DNA of 64,000 bases from Flavobacterium sp. (GTDB lineage Bacteria > Bacteroidota > Bacteroidia > Flavobacteriales > Flavobacteriaceae). The notes under the pieces are model-generated. The model ran no database searches, had not been told where the DNA came from, and saw only the letters and a program-made list of their open reading frames with translations. A program made the translations under genes and the position numbers. Shown piece after piece: positions 44,142 through 53,309 of the stretch. The number at the start of each line of letters is the position of its first letter. The first letter of the stretch is position 1. The DNA lies in contig NZ_JAPZSU010000013.1 in assembly GCF_027531905.1 (NCBI RefSeq), positions 1 to 64,000 on the forward strand, written 5' to 3'.

Positions 44142-45278
44142 TTACAACATTCCCTTCGTACTTGGTAAAATCATTTTCTCTGTATCGCGTTTCACGGCTA
44201 CTTTTATAGCTTTGGCGAAAGCCTTAAAAATAGCTTCGATTTTGTGGTGTTCATTGGTGCCTTCCGCTTTGATGTTAATGTTCGCTTTTGCTCCGTCTGA
44301 AAAGGATTTAAAGAAGTGATAAAACATCTCGGTTGGCATTTTACCTACCATTTCACGCTTGAATTCAGCTTCCCAAACTAACCAATTTCTTCCACCAAAA
44401 TCAATCGCCACTTGTGAAAGACAATCGTCCATTGGCAAACAAAAACCATAGCGTTCAATCCCTAATTTATTACCTAAAGCTTTGGCAAAAACTTCTCCCA
44501 AAGCAATGGCGGTATCTTCGATAGTGTGATGCTCGTCTACTTCCAAATCGCCTTTGACCGAAATCTCTAAATCCATTTGCCCGTGACGCGCAATTTGGTC
44601 CAGCATATGGTCAAAAAAAGCAATTCCAGTATCGATTTTGCTTTTTCCTGTTCCATCCAAGTTCAGCTGAATGTTGATATCGGTTTCGTTCGTTTTTCTG
44701 GCAATACTAGCTGAACGAGCTTCTAATTTCAAAAACTCATAAATTGCTTTCCAATCGGTAGTTTGCAAGGCAATTACGGCGTCTAATTCTTCTTTTTTAC
44801 TAGACAATTCTGCTGCTCCCAACCCTTCTTCTTGCTTCAAGAAAATGGCTTTGGCTCCTAGATTTTTAGCCAATTCCACATCGGTCAAGCGGTCGCCAAG
44901 TACAAAAGAATTCGCCAAATCATACTTAGGATTGTCGATATACTTGGTCAACATTCCCGTTCTAGGCTTGCGCGTTGGCGCATTGTCTTCTGGAAACGAA
45001 CGGTCGACAAAAATATTATCAAACAAAACGCCCTCGTTTTCAAAAGCTCTCAGAATAAAATTTTGAGTAGGCCAAAACGTATCTTCAGGAAAACTAGCGG
45101 TTCCCAAACCATCCTGATTGGTAACCATCGCTAATTCATAGTCCAATTCCTTGGCGATTTTTGCCATATATTGAAACGCTTTAGGGTAAAATTCTAATTT
45201 ACTCAAACTGTCCAACTGATACCCTTCTGGTTCTAAAACTAATGTTCCGTCACGGTCTATAAAAAGTACTTTTTTCAT
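44142..45278 (-). CDS. hisB: Histidinol-phosphatase / imidazoleglycerol-phosphate dehydratase
   Basis: A 378-residue bifunctional enzyme. Residues 1-165 are a HAD phosphatase: [16 protein letters not shown] (nucleophile Asp), [22 protein letters not shown]. Residues about 185-378 are the dehydratase with its two His-rich metal motifs, [27 protein letters not shown], and [18 protein letters not shown]. It catalyses steps six and eight of the pathway. Confidence 0.97.
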   Translation of the reverse strand: MKKVLFIDRDGTLVLEPEGYQLDSLSKLEFYPKAFQYMAKIAKELDYELAMVTNQDGLGTASFPEDTFWPTQNFILRAFENEGVLFDNIFVDRSFPEDNAPTRKPRTGMLTKYIDNPKYDLANSFVLGDRLTDVELAKNLGAKAIFLKQEEGLGAAELSSKKEELDAVIALQTTDWKAIYEFLKLEARSASIARKTNETDINIQLNLDGTGKSKIDTGIAFFDHMLDQIARHGQMDLEISVKGDLEVDEHHTIEDTAIALGEVFAKALGNKLGIERYGFCLPMDDCLSQVAIDFGGRNWLVWEAEFKREMVGKMPTEMFYHFFKSFSDGAKANINIKAEGTNEHHKIEAIFKAFAKAIKVAVKRDTEKMILPSTKGML

Positions 45279-45297
45279 CTTGTTTTATTTTATTTAG

Positions 45298-45330
45298 AAC
45301 TCTGTCAGGGTTTAAAACCCTGACAGAGTT
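45298..45330. repeat. AAGGTTTT-family palindrome between hisB and hisC
   Basis: AACTCTGTCAGGGTTT and AAACCCTGACAGAGTT are perfect 16-bp arms around one base. On the minus strand it contains the last codons and the stop of hisC (ending LTLSGF). The arm length and central single base match the palindrome at 1316-1348. Confidence 0.9.
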
Positions 45331-46364
45331 AGTGCTTCTATCAATTTCTTATTTTCTATTGCTGTACCAATCGTCAATCGCAAACAATTGTCGCAAAGGG
45401 GTTGCGTAGTTCGGTTCCGAATCACGATGCCTTTGGCGATTAACTGATTGTATCTTTTGTTCGCATCGTCTACTTTAATCAAGACAAAATTCGCTTCTGT
45501 TGGGTAGACAACTTCAACAAAATTAACTTTAAGTAATGCTTTAAGTAAAAGTTCTCTTTGCGCAATAATAGAATCAATTTCTAAATCAATTTTAGCAGGT
45601 TGTTGCAAACGTTCAATTGCTCTTTGCTGCGTTAATTCATTAACATTATAAGGAGGTTTAATTTTATTCAACACCCCAATAATAGCTTCTGAGGCATAGC
45701 AAATTCCCAATCGGATACCTGCCAATCCGTAAGCTTTGGACAAGGTTTGTGTAATGACCAAGTTAGGATATGCGTCCAATTCGTTCACCCAACTGGCTTT
45801 TGTAGAAAAGTCAATATAGGCTTCATCAATAACCACTAATCCGTTGAAATTATTCAACAAATACACTACGCTTTCATCCGAAAACGAGTTGCCTGTTGGG
45901 TTATTCGGTGAACACAGAAAAATGATTTTGGTATTGGCATCCACCGCTTCCAAAATGGCTTCTACATTCGGCTGGAATTCATTGGTCAACAACACTTCTT
46001 TGTTGGTTACATCATTCAAATTCGCCAAAACACTGTACATTCCGTAGGTTGGTGGCAATGTGATAATGTTATCGATTTTTGGCTCACAAAATCCTCTAAA
46101 CAATAAATCCAGCACCTCGTCGCTACCGTTTCCAAGTAGGATTTGTTTCTTTTGCAATCCTTTATTTTGCCCTAAAATCGATTTTACCGATTGTTGCTGT
46201 GGGTCTGGATAGCGATTTACTCCATTTTCAAACGGATTTTCATTCGCATCCAAGAAAATCATTTGAGCAGTGTCAAAATCTTCAAATTCATCACGTGCCG
46301 AAGAATAAGGTTTCATTTCCTTGACGTTTTCTCTAGTTATGGTGTTTATATCAAAAGTATTCAT
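45312..46364 (-). CDS. hisC: Histidinol-phosphate aminotransferase
   Basis: A 350-residue class II PLP aminotransferase. FLDANENPFENGVNRYPDPQ, LLGNGSDEVLDLLFRGFC, SPNNPTGNSF, the PLP lysine in QTLSKAYGLAGIRLG, and the terminal RNRTTQPLCDNCLRLTIG are typical. The ATG at 46364 is chosen; a TTG ten codons upstream would start inside a palindrome. The C-terminal LTLSGF is encoded by a palindromic repeat that also supplies the stop codon. Confidence 0.95.
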   Translation of the reverse strand: MNTFDINTITRENVKEMKPYSSARDEFEDFDTAQMIFLDANENPFENGVNRYPDPQQQSVKSILGQNKGLQKKQILLGNGSDEVLDLLFRGFCEPKIDNIITLPPTYGMYSVLANLNDVTNKEVLLTNEFQPNVEAILEAVDANTKIIFLCSPNNPTGNSFSDESVVYLLNNFNGLVVIDEAYIDFSTKASWVNELDAYPNLVITQTLSKAYGLAGIRLGICYASEAIIGVLNKIKPPYNVNELTQQRAIERLQQPAKIDLEIDSIIAQRELLLKALLKVNFVEVVYPTEANFVLIKVDDANKRYNQLIAKGIVIRNRTTQPLCDNCLRLTIGTAIENKKLIEALTLSGF

Positions 46365-46380
46365 AATAAGTTTTTTATTT

Positions 46381-46405
46381 CTGCAAGGTTTCAAAAACCT
46401 TGTAG
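46381..46405. repeat. AAGGTTTT-family palindrome between hisC and hisD
   Basis: CTGCAAGGTTT pairs with AAACCTTGTAG (one G-T pair, 3-nt centre). It is the same core as the tandem array at 11936-12200. Confidence 0.8.
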
Positions 46406-46438
46406 GTTTTAGTTAACAAATAGCAATCTAAAATATAG

Positions 46439-46467
46439 ACCTACGAGGTTTTAGAAACTTCGCAAGA
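46439..46467. repeat. AAGGTTTT-family palindrome over the 3' end of hisD
   Basis: ACCTACGAGGTTTTAGAAAC and TTCGCAAGA: a degenerate family member. Read on the minus strand it encodes the C-terminal SCEVSKTS and stop of HisD. Confidence 0.7.
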
Positions 46468-47739
46468 CTGTAGTCTAAGTGTTACCGCATTTTTATGGGC
46501 TTGCAATCCTTCAGCCTCTGCCATTAGTTCAATTGCAGGACCAATGTTTTGAATGCCCTCAGCTGTAATTTTTTGAAACGTCATCGATTTTAAGAAACTA
46601 TCCAAATTAACACCACTATAATTTTTAGCATAACCATTAGTTGGCAGAGTGTGATTGGTTCCAGAAGCATAATCTCCCGCACTTTCGGGCGTGTAATTTC
46701 CAATAAAAACCGACCCAGCATTACCAATGTTATTTACATAAAAATCTTCGTTTTTAGCGCAAATAATGAAATGTTCAGGTCCATATTCGTCAATCAAGTC
46801 TAAAGCAATCTGGTCATTTTCTACATAAATCAATTTAGAGTTTTCAATGGCTTTTGTTGCAATGGCTTTTCTTGGCAGTACTTCCAATTGCGTTTGGATT
46901 TCAGTTTCAACCGCATCAATTAAGTCTTTTGAAGTCGAAACTAAAATCACTTGACTGTCGGTACCGTGTTCCGCTTGCGACAACAAATCCGAAGTTACAA
47001 AGGCTGGAACGGCTGTATCATCAGCTACAATTAACAATTCTGAAGGTCCCGCAGGCATATCGATAGCGACTCCAAATTGGGTAGCTAATTGTTTTGCTAC
47101 CGTTACAAATTGATTTCCTGGTCCGAAAATTTTATAAACTTTCGGAATTGCAGCTGTACCAAAAGTCAATCCTGCAATAGCTTGAATGCCACCCACCTTC
47201 AAAATTTTGGTCACCCCACACAATTGTGCGGCATACAAAATGGCTGGATTGATTTTTCCTTTTTTGTCTGGAGGCGAACACAACACAATTTCTTTACAAC
47301 CTGCAATATTCGCTGGAACAGCCAACATTAAAACGGTCGAAAACAAAGGAGCTGTTCCACCCGGAATGTACAACCCAATCTTTTGAATCGGGCGTTTTTC
47401 TTGCCAGCAAGCAACACCTTGGGTGGTTTCTACGCTTACACGAGTGGTTTTTTGAGCCGTATGGAATTTCTCAATATTGGATTTTGCCAATTGAATAGCG
47501 TCTTGTAATTCTTGAGGAATTGATGCAATCGCCTCATTGATTTCTTCTGGACTAACTTCAAGATTAGCTACTGCTACTCCATCAAAAAGAGAAGTGTATT
47601 TGGTAATGGCTTCGTCGCCTTTTTTTTGTACTTCTTTAAAAATTTCTTTTACAGTAGCTTCTATATCATCTACTGTTTTAGTGGGTCTTTCTAAGAGGGT
47701 TGACCACGTTTCGGGTTTTGGATTATATATTTTGTTCAT
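46441..47739 (-). CDS. hisD: Histidinol dehydrogenase
   Basis: A 432-residue NAD-dependent zinc enzyme for the last two steps. GLYIPGGTAPLFSTVLM, IFGPGNQFVTVAKQLA, DMPAGPSELLIVADD, DLLSQAEHGTDSQ and YTPESAGDYASGTNHTLPT (zinc His) are present. After the usual end VTLRLQ, eight extra residues (SCEVSKTS) come from a palindromic repeat. Confidence 0.96.
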   Translation of the reverse strand: MNKIYNPKPETWSTLLERPTKTVDDIEATVKEIFKEVQKKGDEAITKYTSLFDGVAVANLEVSPEEINEAIASIPQELQDAIQLAKSNIEKFHTAQKTTRVSVETTQGVACWQEKRPIQKIGLYIPGGTAPLFSTVLMLAVPANIAGCKEIVLCSPPDKKGKINPAILYAAQLCGVTKILKVGGIQAIAGLTFGTAAIPKVYKIFGPGNQFVTVAKQLATQFGVAIDMPAGPSELLIVADDTAVPAFVTSDLLSQAEHGTDSQVILVSTSKDLIDAVETEIQTQLEVLPRKAIATKAIENSKLIYVENDQIALDLIDEYGPEHFIICAKNEDFYVNNIGNAGSVFIGNYTPESAGDYASGTNHTLPTNGYAKNYSGVNLDSFLKSMTFQKITAEGIQNIGPAIELMAEAEGLQAHKNAVTLRLQSCEVSKTS

Positions 47740-47895
47740 TATTCTATTTTTTTAACCGTAAAGGCGCAAGTTTTTTTGTTATTCTTAGTTTTTAAAAACG
47801 CTAAGTTCGCAAAGCTGTTGTCTATATTTAGTTTATACTGAGTGAATTCGAAGTGTTTTTATTTGGAATTTGGAATTTTTATATTGGAATTTCCT

Positions 47896-48753
47896 TTATA
47901 ACACCATTTTCTCAATTGGGCAAACCAAAATTCCTTCGGCGCCAACTTCTTTTAATTGGTCAATCACCTCCCAAAACGTATCTTTATCAATAACCGAGTG
48001 CACACTACTCCATCCTTTTTGAGCTAATGGTAATACCGTTAAACTTCTCAAAACAGGAAGGATTTTACCCACTGCATCAATTTTATCATTGGGAATATTC
48101 ATCAAAATGTATTTGGATCTTCTGGCTCGCAACACCGATTCGATTCTGAATTTCAAAGTATCGATGATCTTTTGAGATTCCTTACTCACTTTAGGTGAAA
48201 CGGCTAAAACAGCTTCACTCTTGAAAATCACTTCAACTTCTTTCAAATTGTTTTTGAACAACGTACTGCCACTTGAAACAATATCAACTATAGCGTCGGC
48301 TAAACCTATGTTTGGGGCGATTTCCACCGATCCTGAAATTTGGTGAATATCAACCGTAACGCCTTTGGAATTGAAAAAATTAATTACTGTATTTGGGTAA
48401 GAAGTGGCGATTCGCATGCCTTCCAAATCTTTTACGTAAGTATAATTGAACGATTTTGGAACAGCTACAGAAACTTTGCATTTAGAAAAACCTAACTTTT
48501 GAATTACTTCAATGTTTTTTCCTTTTTCTACTAACAAATTATCGCCTACGATAGCTATGTCTACTACGCCATCGATAAGATATTGAGGGATATCCGAATT
48601 TCTCAAGTACAATACTTCAAGAGGAAAATTAGAGGCTTCTGCTTTTAATTGATCGATACCGTTGTCTATTGATATTCCGGCATCTTTTAGAATTTGGATG
48701 CTATCTTCGTTTAATCTTCCTGATTTTTGGATAGCAATTTTTAGTGTACTCAT
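47896..48753 (-). CDS. hisG: ATP phosphoribosyltransferase (long form)
   Basis: A 285-residue HisG of the long, hexameric type with a C-terminal ACT-like regulatory domain, so histidine feedback is expected. LKIAIQKSGRLNEDSIQILKDAGI, VDIAIVGDNLLVEKG, the PRPP loop IVDIVSSGSTLFKNNL and the terminal GWSSVHSVIDKDTFWEVIDQLK are typical. The start at 48753 is preferred: an upstream in-frame codon at 48828 lies inside the attenuator hairpin. It is the first structural gene after the leader. Confidence 0.96.
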   Translation of the reverse strand: MSTLKIAIQKSGRLNEDSIQILKDAGISIDNGIDQLKAEASNFPLEVLYLRNSDIPQYLIDGVVDIAIVGDNLLVEKGKNIEVIQKLGFSKCKVSVAVPKSFNYTYVKDLEGMRIATSYPNTVINFFNSKGVTVDIHQISGSVEIAPNIGLADAIVDIVSSGSTLFKNNLKEVEVIFKSEAVLAVSPKVSKESQKIIDTLKFRIESVLRARRSKYILMNIPNDKIDAVGKILPVLRSLTVLPLAQKGWSSVHSVIDKDTFWEVIDQLKEVGAEGILVCPIEKMVL

Positions 48754-48802
48754 TTTAGTTTTTTGTTTAGATTGATAAAATTTGAGTACAACTAAGAAGG
48801 CA

Positions 48803-48881
48803 TAAAAAAACCCGTTTGATGTACTCAAACGGGTTTTTAAATATGATGATTTACAAACATATCATTAACACATCGCTTGAG
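48803..48881 (-). promoter_or_regulatory. his attenuator (antiterminator and terminator)
   Basis: The terminator is AAAAACCCGTTTGA (48825-48838 read on the minus strand) with TCAAACGGGTTTTT (48806-48819), 14 bp, 5-nt loop, ending in T residues. The leader segment CTCAAGC at 48881-48875 (minus strand), inside the last codons of the leader peptide, is complementary (one G-T) to GTTTGAG at 48830-48824, the 5' arm. When the ribosome stalls at the His codons this pairing would prevent the terminator. The complementarity is seen; switching is inferred. Confidence 0.8.
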
Positions 48882-48924
48882 AGCAATAATGTAAATGATG
48901 ATGATGTAATTGAGTGCCGAACAT
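48865..48924 (-). CDS. hisL: his operon leader peptide
   Basis: A 19-residue ORF, MFGTQLHHHHLHYCSQAMC, with four consecutive CAT codons plus a fifth after Leu. It starts about 23 nt after a -7 box, ends before a strong terminator and precedes hisG. A run of His codons in this position is the hallmark of a histidine leader peptide controlling attenuation. Confidence 0.95.
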   Translation of the reverse strand: MFGTQLHHHHLHYCSQAMC

Positions 48925-48946
48925 TGATTTTGTTTTTTTAACAGTG

Positions 48947-48954
48947 CAAATATA
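48947..48954 (-). promoter_or_regulatory. -7 box of the his operon
   Basis: On the minus strand TATATTTG, identical to the trp -7 box. The -33 region is T-rich but lacks a clear TTTG. Confidence 0.6.
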
Positions 48955-49036
48955 TAGAAATATTATTTTAAAAAACTAATTATTTTGCAACATAGTGTTG
49001 ATAAATTGTTAAATCACTGTTTTTTTAATTAAGAAA

Positions 49037-49075
49037 CACTCGTTACAACATGCTATTAGCTAGAAGTAACGAGTG
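49037..49075 (-). terminator. Terminator downstream of pckA
   Basis: CACTCGTTAC (49037-49046) and GTAACGAGTG (49066-49075) form a 10-bp stem with a 19-nt loop; T-rich DNA follows on the minus strand. Confidence 0.6.
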
Positions 49076-49120
49076 CTCCAAAAAAAAACCAACTTAATTA
49101 TTTTTACAACTCTTCCGCTA

Positions 49121-50725
49121 TTACAGTTGTGGTCCAGCAGCAACTAAACGTTTACCTTCTTCGGTATTAGTGTATTGCTCGAAGTTTTTAATATATTTAG
49201 AAGACAAGTCTTTAGCTTTAGTTTCCCATTCTGCTTTGTCTTTGTATGTATCTCTAGGATCTAAGATTCCTTCACTCACGTTTGGTAAAGCTGTTGGGAT
49301 CGTTAAATTCAAGAATGGGATTTTTGCTGTTTCTGCTTTATCAATTTCTCCACTAATGATGGCATCAATAATCGCTCTAGTGTTTTTCAACGAAATTCTT
49401 TTTCCTGTTCCATTCCATCCTGTATTTACAAGATACGCTTTTGCTCCGTGTTCTTTCATTTTACCAATCAATGTTTTAGAGTACATCGTTGGGTGCAAGG
49501 TTAAGAAGGCTTCACCAAATGCTGGAGAGAAAGATGGTTCTGGTGCAGTAATTCCTCTTTCTGTCCCTGCTAATTTAGAAGTATATCCACACAAGAAGTG
49601 GTATTGTGCTTGATCTTCGTCTAAGATTGAAACTGGAGGTAATACACCAAAGGCATCTGCAGATAAGTAAATGATTTTCTTAGCGTGTCCTGCTTTTGAA
49701 GGCAATACAATTTTGTTGATGTGATAGATTGGGTAAGAAACTCTTGAGTTCTCTGTGATACTGTGATCATAATAATCAATATCTCCGTACTCATCCACAA
49801 TTACATTTTCTAGCAAAGCATCACGTTTGATAGCTCTCCAAATGTCGGGTTCGTTGTTTTCGCTCAAGTCGATTACTTTTGCATAGCAGCCTCCTTCATA
49901 GTTAAATACTCCATTGTCATCCCAACCGTGTTCGTCATCACCAATCAAGTAACGTTTTGGGTCAGCAGATAAAGTTGTTTTTCCAGTTCCAGAAAGCCCA
50001 AAGAATATCGCTACATCTCCATCTTCTCCTACGTTTGCAGAACAGTGCATAGAAGCCATTCCTTTTAATGGTAGGTAGTAGTTCATCATCGCGAACATTC
50101 CTTTTTTCATTTCACCACCGTACCAAGTTCCTCCGATAATTTGGATTTTTTCGGTTAAATTGAACATTACAAAGTTCTCAGAGTTTAATCCTTGCTCTTT
50201 CCAGTTTGGATTAGTTGCTTTTGAACCATTCATTACGATAAAATCTGGCTCTCCAAAGTTTTCTAATTCATAAATAGAAGGTCTGATGAACATATTGGTT
50301 ACAAAGTGTGCTTGCCAAGCTACTTCCATTACAAAACGCACTTTTAAACGAGTGTCTGGGTTAGTTCCGCAGAATGCATCGACTACATATAATTTGGGAG
50401 AAGTTGATAATTGGTTCAATACTAAATCTTTACACTCATCGTAAATTACTTTTGAAGTTGCAAAATTCACCTTTTCGTCCCAATAAATGGTATCTTTAGT
50501 TACATCATCTTTAACGATATATCTATCTTTAGGAGAACGCCCTGTAAAAATACCCGTTTTTACTGCTACTGCTCCAGTTGATGTTGTTGCTCCTTTTTCG
50601 TACCCTTTTCGTTTTGAAGAAACTTCTGCTTGATACAGTTCTTCATAAGATGGATTGTAAACTACTTCATGATAACCAGTAATCCCCAAATTGTGTAATT
50701 CCTGAATAATTTTAATATTTTTCAT
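49121..50725 (-). CDS. pckA: ATP-dependent phosphoenolpyruvate carboxykinase
   Basis: A 534-residue gluconeogenic enzyme converting oxaloacetate and ATP to [18 protein letters not shown], the kinase-1a loop [13 protein letters not shown], kinase-2 [24 protein letters not shown] with metal ligands, and the adenine-binding [19 protein letters not shown] are present. Length is normal. It has a -7 box 62 nt upstream and an FNR/CRP-type palindrome at the class II position, consistent with activation under poor carbon supply. Confidence 0.97.
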   Translation of the reverse strand: MKNIKIIQELHNLGITGYHEVVYNPSYEELYQAEVSSKRKGYEKGATTSTGAVAVKTGIFTGRSPKDRYIVKDDVTKDTIYWDEKVNFATSKVIYDECKDLVLNQLSTSPKLYVVDAFCGTNPDTRLKVRFVMEVAWQAHFVTNMFIRPSIYELENFGEPDFIVMNGSKATNPNWKEQGLNSENFVMFNLTEKIQIIGGTWYGGEMKKGMFAMMNYYLPLKGMASMHCSANVGEDGDVAIFFGLSGTGKTTLSADPKRYLIGDDEHGWDDNGVFNYEGGCYAKVIDLSENNEPDIWRAIKRDALLENVIVDEYGDIDYYDHSITENSRVSYPIYHINKIVLPSKAGHAKKIIYLSADAFGVLPPVSILDEDQAQYHFLCGYTSKLAGTERGITAPEPSFSPAFGEAFLTLHPTMYSKTLIGKMKEHGAKAYLVNTGWNGTGKRISLKNTRAIIDAIISGEIDKAETAKIPFLNLTIPTALPNVSEGILDPRDTYKDKAEWETKAKDLSSKYIKNFEQYTNTEEGKRLVAAGPQL

Positions 50726-50787
50726 TGTTATGTTGTTTTAATTTTTTAACCTTATTTTTTTTTATGAATTTCTTAATTTTTGATAGT

Positions 50788-50830
50788 CAAATTTATGATT
50801 ATTATGGTTTATAAAAACTGATATTTATCA
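50788..50830 (-). promoter_or_regulatory. pckA promoter with FNR/CRP-type operator
   Basis: The -7 box TAAATTTG (50788-50795, minus) is separated by exactly 23 nt from the dyad TGAT-ATTT-ATCA (50819-50830). The same geometry occurs at the cytochrome c promoter. Confidence 0.65.
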
Positions 50831-50850
50831 TAAATAAAAGAAAAAATCAA

Positions 50851-50907
50851 GAAAACGTTTTCAGCTCACACCAATGATTATAAGGGTTTTAAAGCGAAAT
50901 CGTTTTC
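50851..50907. promoter_or_regulatory. Two LacI-type palindromes between pckA and the transporter gene
   Basis: GAAAACGTTTTC (50851-50862) is a perfect dyad with a central CG, as in LacI/GalR operators. GAAATCGTTTTC (50896-50907) is a close second copy, centre-to-centre 45 bp. They lie in the divergent space shared by pckA and the transporter gene. No LacI-family gene is in this window. Confidence 0.5.
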
Positions 50908-50949
50908 TTAACAAATTTATGCATTTATTTTAAAAATAGGTACAATAAC

Positions 50950-50992
50950 TGATTTTTATCATGCTAATTAATTCATAAAATTGATTCATTTA
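50950..50992 (+). promoter_or_regulatory. FNR/CRP-type operator of the transporter gene
   Basis: TGAT-TTTT-ATCA (50950-50961) is followed after exactly 23 nt by TTCATTTA (50985-50992), a weak -7 box. The poor box suggests the promoter depends on the activator. Confidence 0.55.
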
Positions 50993-51024
50993 CACTACTT
51001 TTAATAATACTAAATTTTAACATT

Positions 51025-52725
51025 ATGTTTGAATGGTTTAAAATATTGTTTACTCCGACCGAAGAGCCGGAGTTGGCGCAGTCGTTACTAGTTTTATTCT
51101 TAGCAATAAGCTTAGGTTTCTTTGCTGGTAAACTCAAAATTGGCAAAGTTTCTCTTGGAGTTTCTGCTGTAATGTTTGTTGGGCTCTTTTTGGGGCACTT
51201 GGGTTTTAGTATGCAGGCCGATTTAATTCAATTTGTTAGAGAGTTTGGTTTAATTTTATTTGTGTATGGCATAGGTATCCAGGTAGGTCCAACTTTCTTT
51301 TCTTCCTTTAAAAAAGAAGGCTTAATTTTCAATGCCTTAGGTATCGGAACCGTTTTCCTAGGAGGTTTACTTGCTTATCTAATTCATATCTTCGCCAATG
51401 TAAAAGTTGAAAACGCTGTAGGTTTAATGTCTGGATCTGTAACCAATACTCCCGGATTAGGGGCTGCCAAATCTACTTTGATTGAAATACAAAATCAATT
51501 AAATCTTCCTGCGGATCATTTTTCAGACCCTGCTATCGCCTATGCTATAACCTATCCAATTGGAGTATTTGGAATTATTCTTCTTATTATAATTTCCAAA
51601 AATGCCTTAAAAATTGATCTTGAAAAAGAGGTAATCTTACTCAAAAAGAAAAATAAAGATCACGAAAACACAATCGTTCGCCAAAAATGTAGAGTAACTA
51701 AACCTGAAGTTATTGGCAAAACCATCAAGCAAGTATTCAAAGAATATCACATTGCAAATGTTATTATTTCTAGACAAAAACAAAGCGGAACCAAAGTCGT
51801 TTACTCACCTTCATTGGATTCTGTTATAAAAGAAAAAGATGTTTTGATGGTGGTAGCCAAACAAAAAGACATCAACCAATTTATTGATATCGTTGGGAAA
51901 ATTTCTACGGATTTATTTATTGAATCTGAAGAAGATGTGACTACAAAAATACTTAGTGTAACCCATAAAACAGCAATACATAAAACATTGGCCGAATTAG
52001 ATTTATACAATCAATATGACGTGAAAGTTACTCGTGTTATTCGTTCTGGATTAGAAATTTTGGCTCAACCCTCTTTAGAATTATTTTATGGAGATACCCT
52101 GATGGTTGTTGGCAATAAAGAGGCTATTCATGAAGCCGAAAAAATCATTGGAAACTCTAAAAAAATATTGCTAGAACCCGATTTTCTCTCTTTGTTTGGC
52201 GGTTTAATTTTTGGGTTGATTATTGGTTCTATTCCCATTGTAATTCCTTCATTACCGGTTCCATTAAAATTAGGTTTAGCGGCAGGTCCTCTTTTAGCCG
52301 CATTATTTATTAGTAGATATGGCGGTGTTGGTGTAATTCATTCCTATATAAACAACGGAGCCATTCACTTTATGAAAGATCTGGGAATTTGCATGTTCTT
52401 TGCAGCTGTGGGCATCAAAGCAGGACATGGTTTTTATGATAATTTTGTAGCCAATAATGGTTGGATGTGGATTTACTACGGCTGTTTTATCACTTTTATT
52501 CCGCTAACTCTTTTGGTACTTATCAGTCGTTTTGTTTTCAAGCTCAATTTTTATCAAATGGTAGGTATTATGAGCGGCGCTTATACTGATCCTGCAGCCT
52601 TAGCATTTAGCACCAAATACTTAGATTCTGATATCCCTAATCAATCGTATGCTACCGTTTATCCCCTTGTAACCATCAGTAGAATTCTGGTCGCACAACT
52701 ACTTATTTTACTTTTTGCTAGTTAA
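51025..52725 (+). CDS. AspT/YidE-type antiporter with two RCK_C domains
   Basis: A 566-residue inner-membrane protein of the aspartate-alanine exchanger family. Two membrane halves, each starting with a duplicated fold (LGVSAVMFVGLFLGHLGF ... GIQVGPTFF, and LGLAAGPLLAALFISRYGG ... AVGIKAGHGFYDNF), carry the family motifs GSVTNTPGLGAAKS and GIMSGAYTDPAALAF. Between them (about 210-380) lie two TrkA-C/RCK_C-like domains, e.g. VIGKTIKQVFKEYHIANVIISR. Substrates of YidE/YbjL relatives are unknown; dicarboxylate or amino-acid exchange would suit its pairing with pckA. Confidence 0.88.
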   Translation: MFEWFKILFTPTEEPELAQSLLVLFLAISLGFFAGKLKIGKVSLGVSAVMFVGLFLGHLGFSMQADLIQFVREFGLILFVYGIGIQVGPTFFSSFKKEGLIFNALGIGTVFLGGLLAYLIHIFANVKVENAVGLMSGSVTNTPGLGAAKSTLIEIQNQLNLPADHFSDPAIAYAITYPIGVFGIILLIIISKNALKIDLEKEVILLKKKNKDHENTIVRQKCRVTKPEVIGKTIKQVFKEYHIANVIISRQKQSGTKVVYSPSLDSVIKEKDVLMVVAKQKDINQFIDIVGKISTDLFIESEEDVTTKILSVTHKTAIHKTLAELDLYNQYDVKVTRVIRSGLEILAQPSLELFYGDTLMVVGNKEAIHEAEKIIGNSKKILLEPDFLSLFGGLIFGLIIGSIPIVIPSLPVPLKLGLAAGPLLAALFISRYGGVGVIHSYINNGAIHFMKDLGICMFFAAVGIKAGHGFYDNFVANNGWMWIYYGCFITFIPLTLLVLISRFVFKLNFYQMVGIMSGAYTDPAALAFSTKYLDSDIPNQSYATVYPLVTISRILVAQLLILLFAS

Positions 52726-52745
52726 ACTCATAATTCAAGTACAAT

Positions 52746-52783
52746 AAAAAAGGATGCCAAGTTGTATTTGACATCCTTTTTTT
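52746..52783. terminator. Terminator between the transporter and DUF2231-like genes
   Basis: AAAAAGGATGCCA pairs with TGACATCCTTTTT (one mismatch), with T residues after it; suited to both convergent genes. Confidence 0.75.
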
Positions 52784-52803
52784 GTGCTTTAGCTAATTTA
52801 AAA

Positions 52804-53283
52804 TTAATCTTTGTCATCCATCTGAACGTCTGATGGAATCGCCACTGACCTTATCTCGGTATGACGAATCTCACCTCCTGTTGTTCCCGTTTGTTGTCCC
52901 AAATACACCGCCACAGCAGCAATAACAAGCGCTACATAAGTAATTAGAGTCGATTTAACTGATTTTTTGTAATTCAAATACAAAGCGAGTAAAGAAGTAG
53001 CTGCCAATACATAAAGTGCAATAGCTAATTTTTCGGCCATTTCTTCGTGTTCGTGAATGATGTCATGACCAATAGACGGCATATCCTCAACCAATTCCTC
53101 TGCTCCTTCACCTGTTCCCATACTCACTGCAGCAAAAATAGCCGCAACAATAAACAGAAAAAAAGCCGTATTCTTAACCGAATTGTTCTTCAACAACAAC
53201 CCAACTACTAAAATTCCTAATCCTAAAATCGTCCCGATAATAGGAAAATGGTTCACCACAAGGTGCAAATGTGCTTCATTCAT
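52804..53283 (-). CDS. DUF2231-like four-helix membrane protein of the metal-efflux cluster
   Basis: A 159-residue protein with four helices (about 12-30, 38-57, 85-104, 112-129). The N-terminal HLHLVVNHFPIIGTILGLGIL resembles the HxxLVHFPI start of DUF2231 proteins, and HDIIHEHEEM forms a His/Glu-rich loop that could bind metal. It is the last gene of the RND cluster, 26 nt after the adaptor gene. Function unknown; a metal-related role is inferred. Confidence 0.75.
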   Translation of the reverse strand: MNEAHLHLVVNHFPIIGTILGLGILVVGLLLKNNSVKNTAFFLFIVAAIFAAVSMGTGEGAEELVEDMPSIGHDIIHEHEEMAEKLAIALYVLAATSLLALYLNYKKSVKSTLITYVALVIAAVAVYLGQQTGTTGGEIRHTEIRSVAIPSDVQMDDKD

Positions 53284-53309
53284 AAGTATTAGTTTTTAAG
53301 TTAATTTTT

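Noticed and set aside
48754..48828. N-terminal extension of HisG
   Set aside because: The extra 25 codons start inside the attenuator hairpin and do not resemble HisG; the ATG at 48753 begins the conserved protein.
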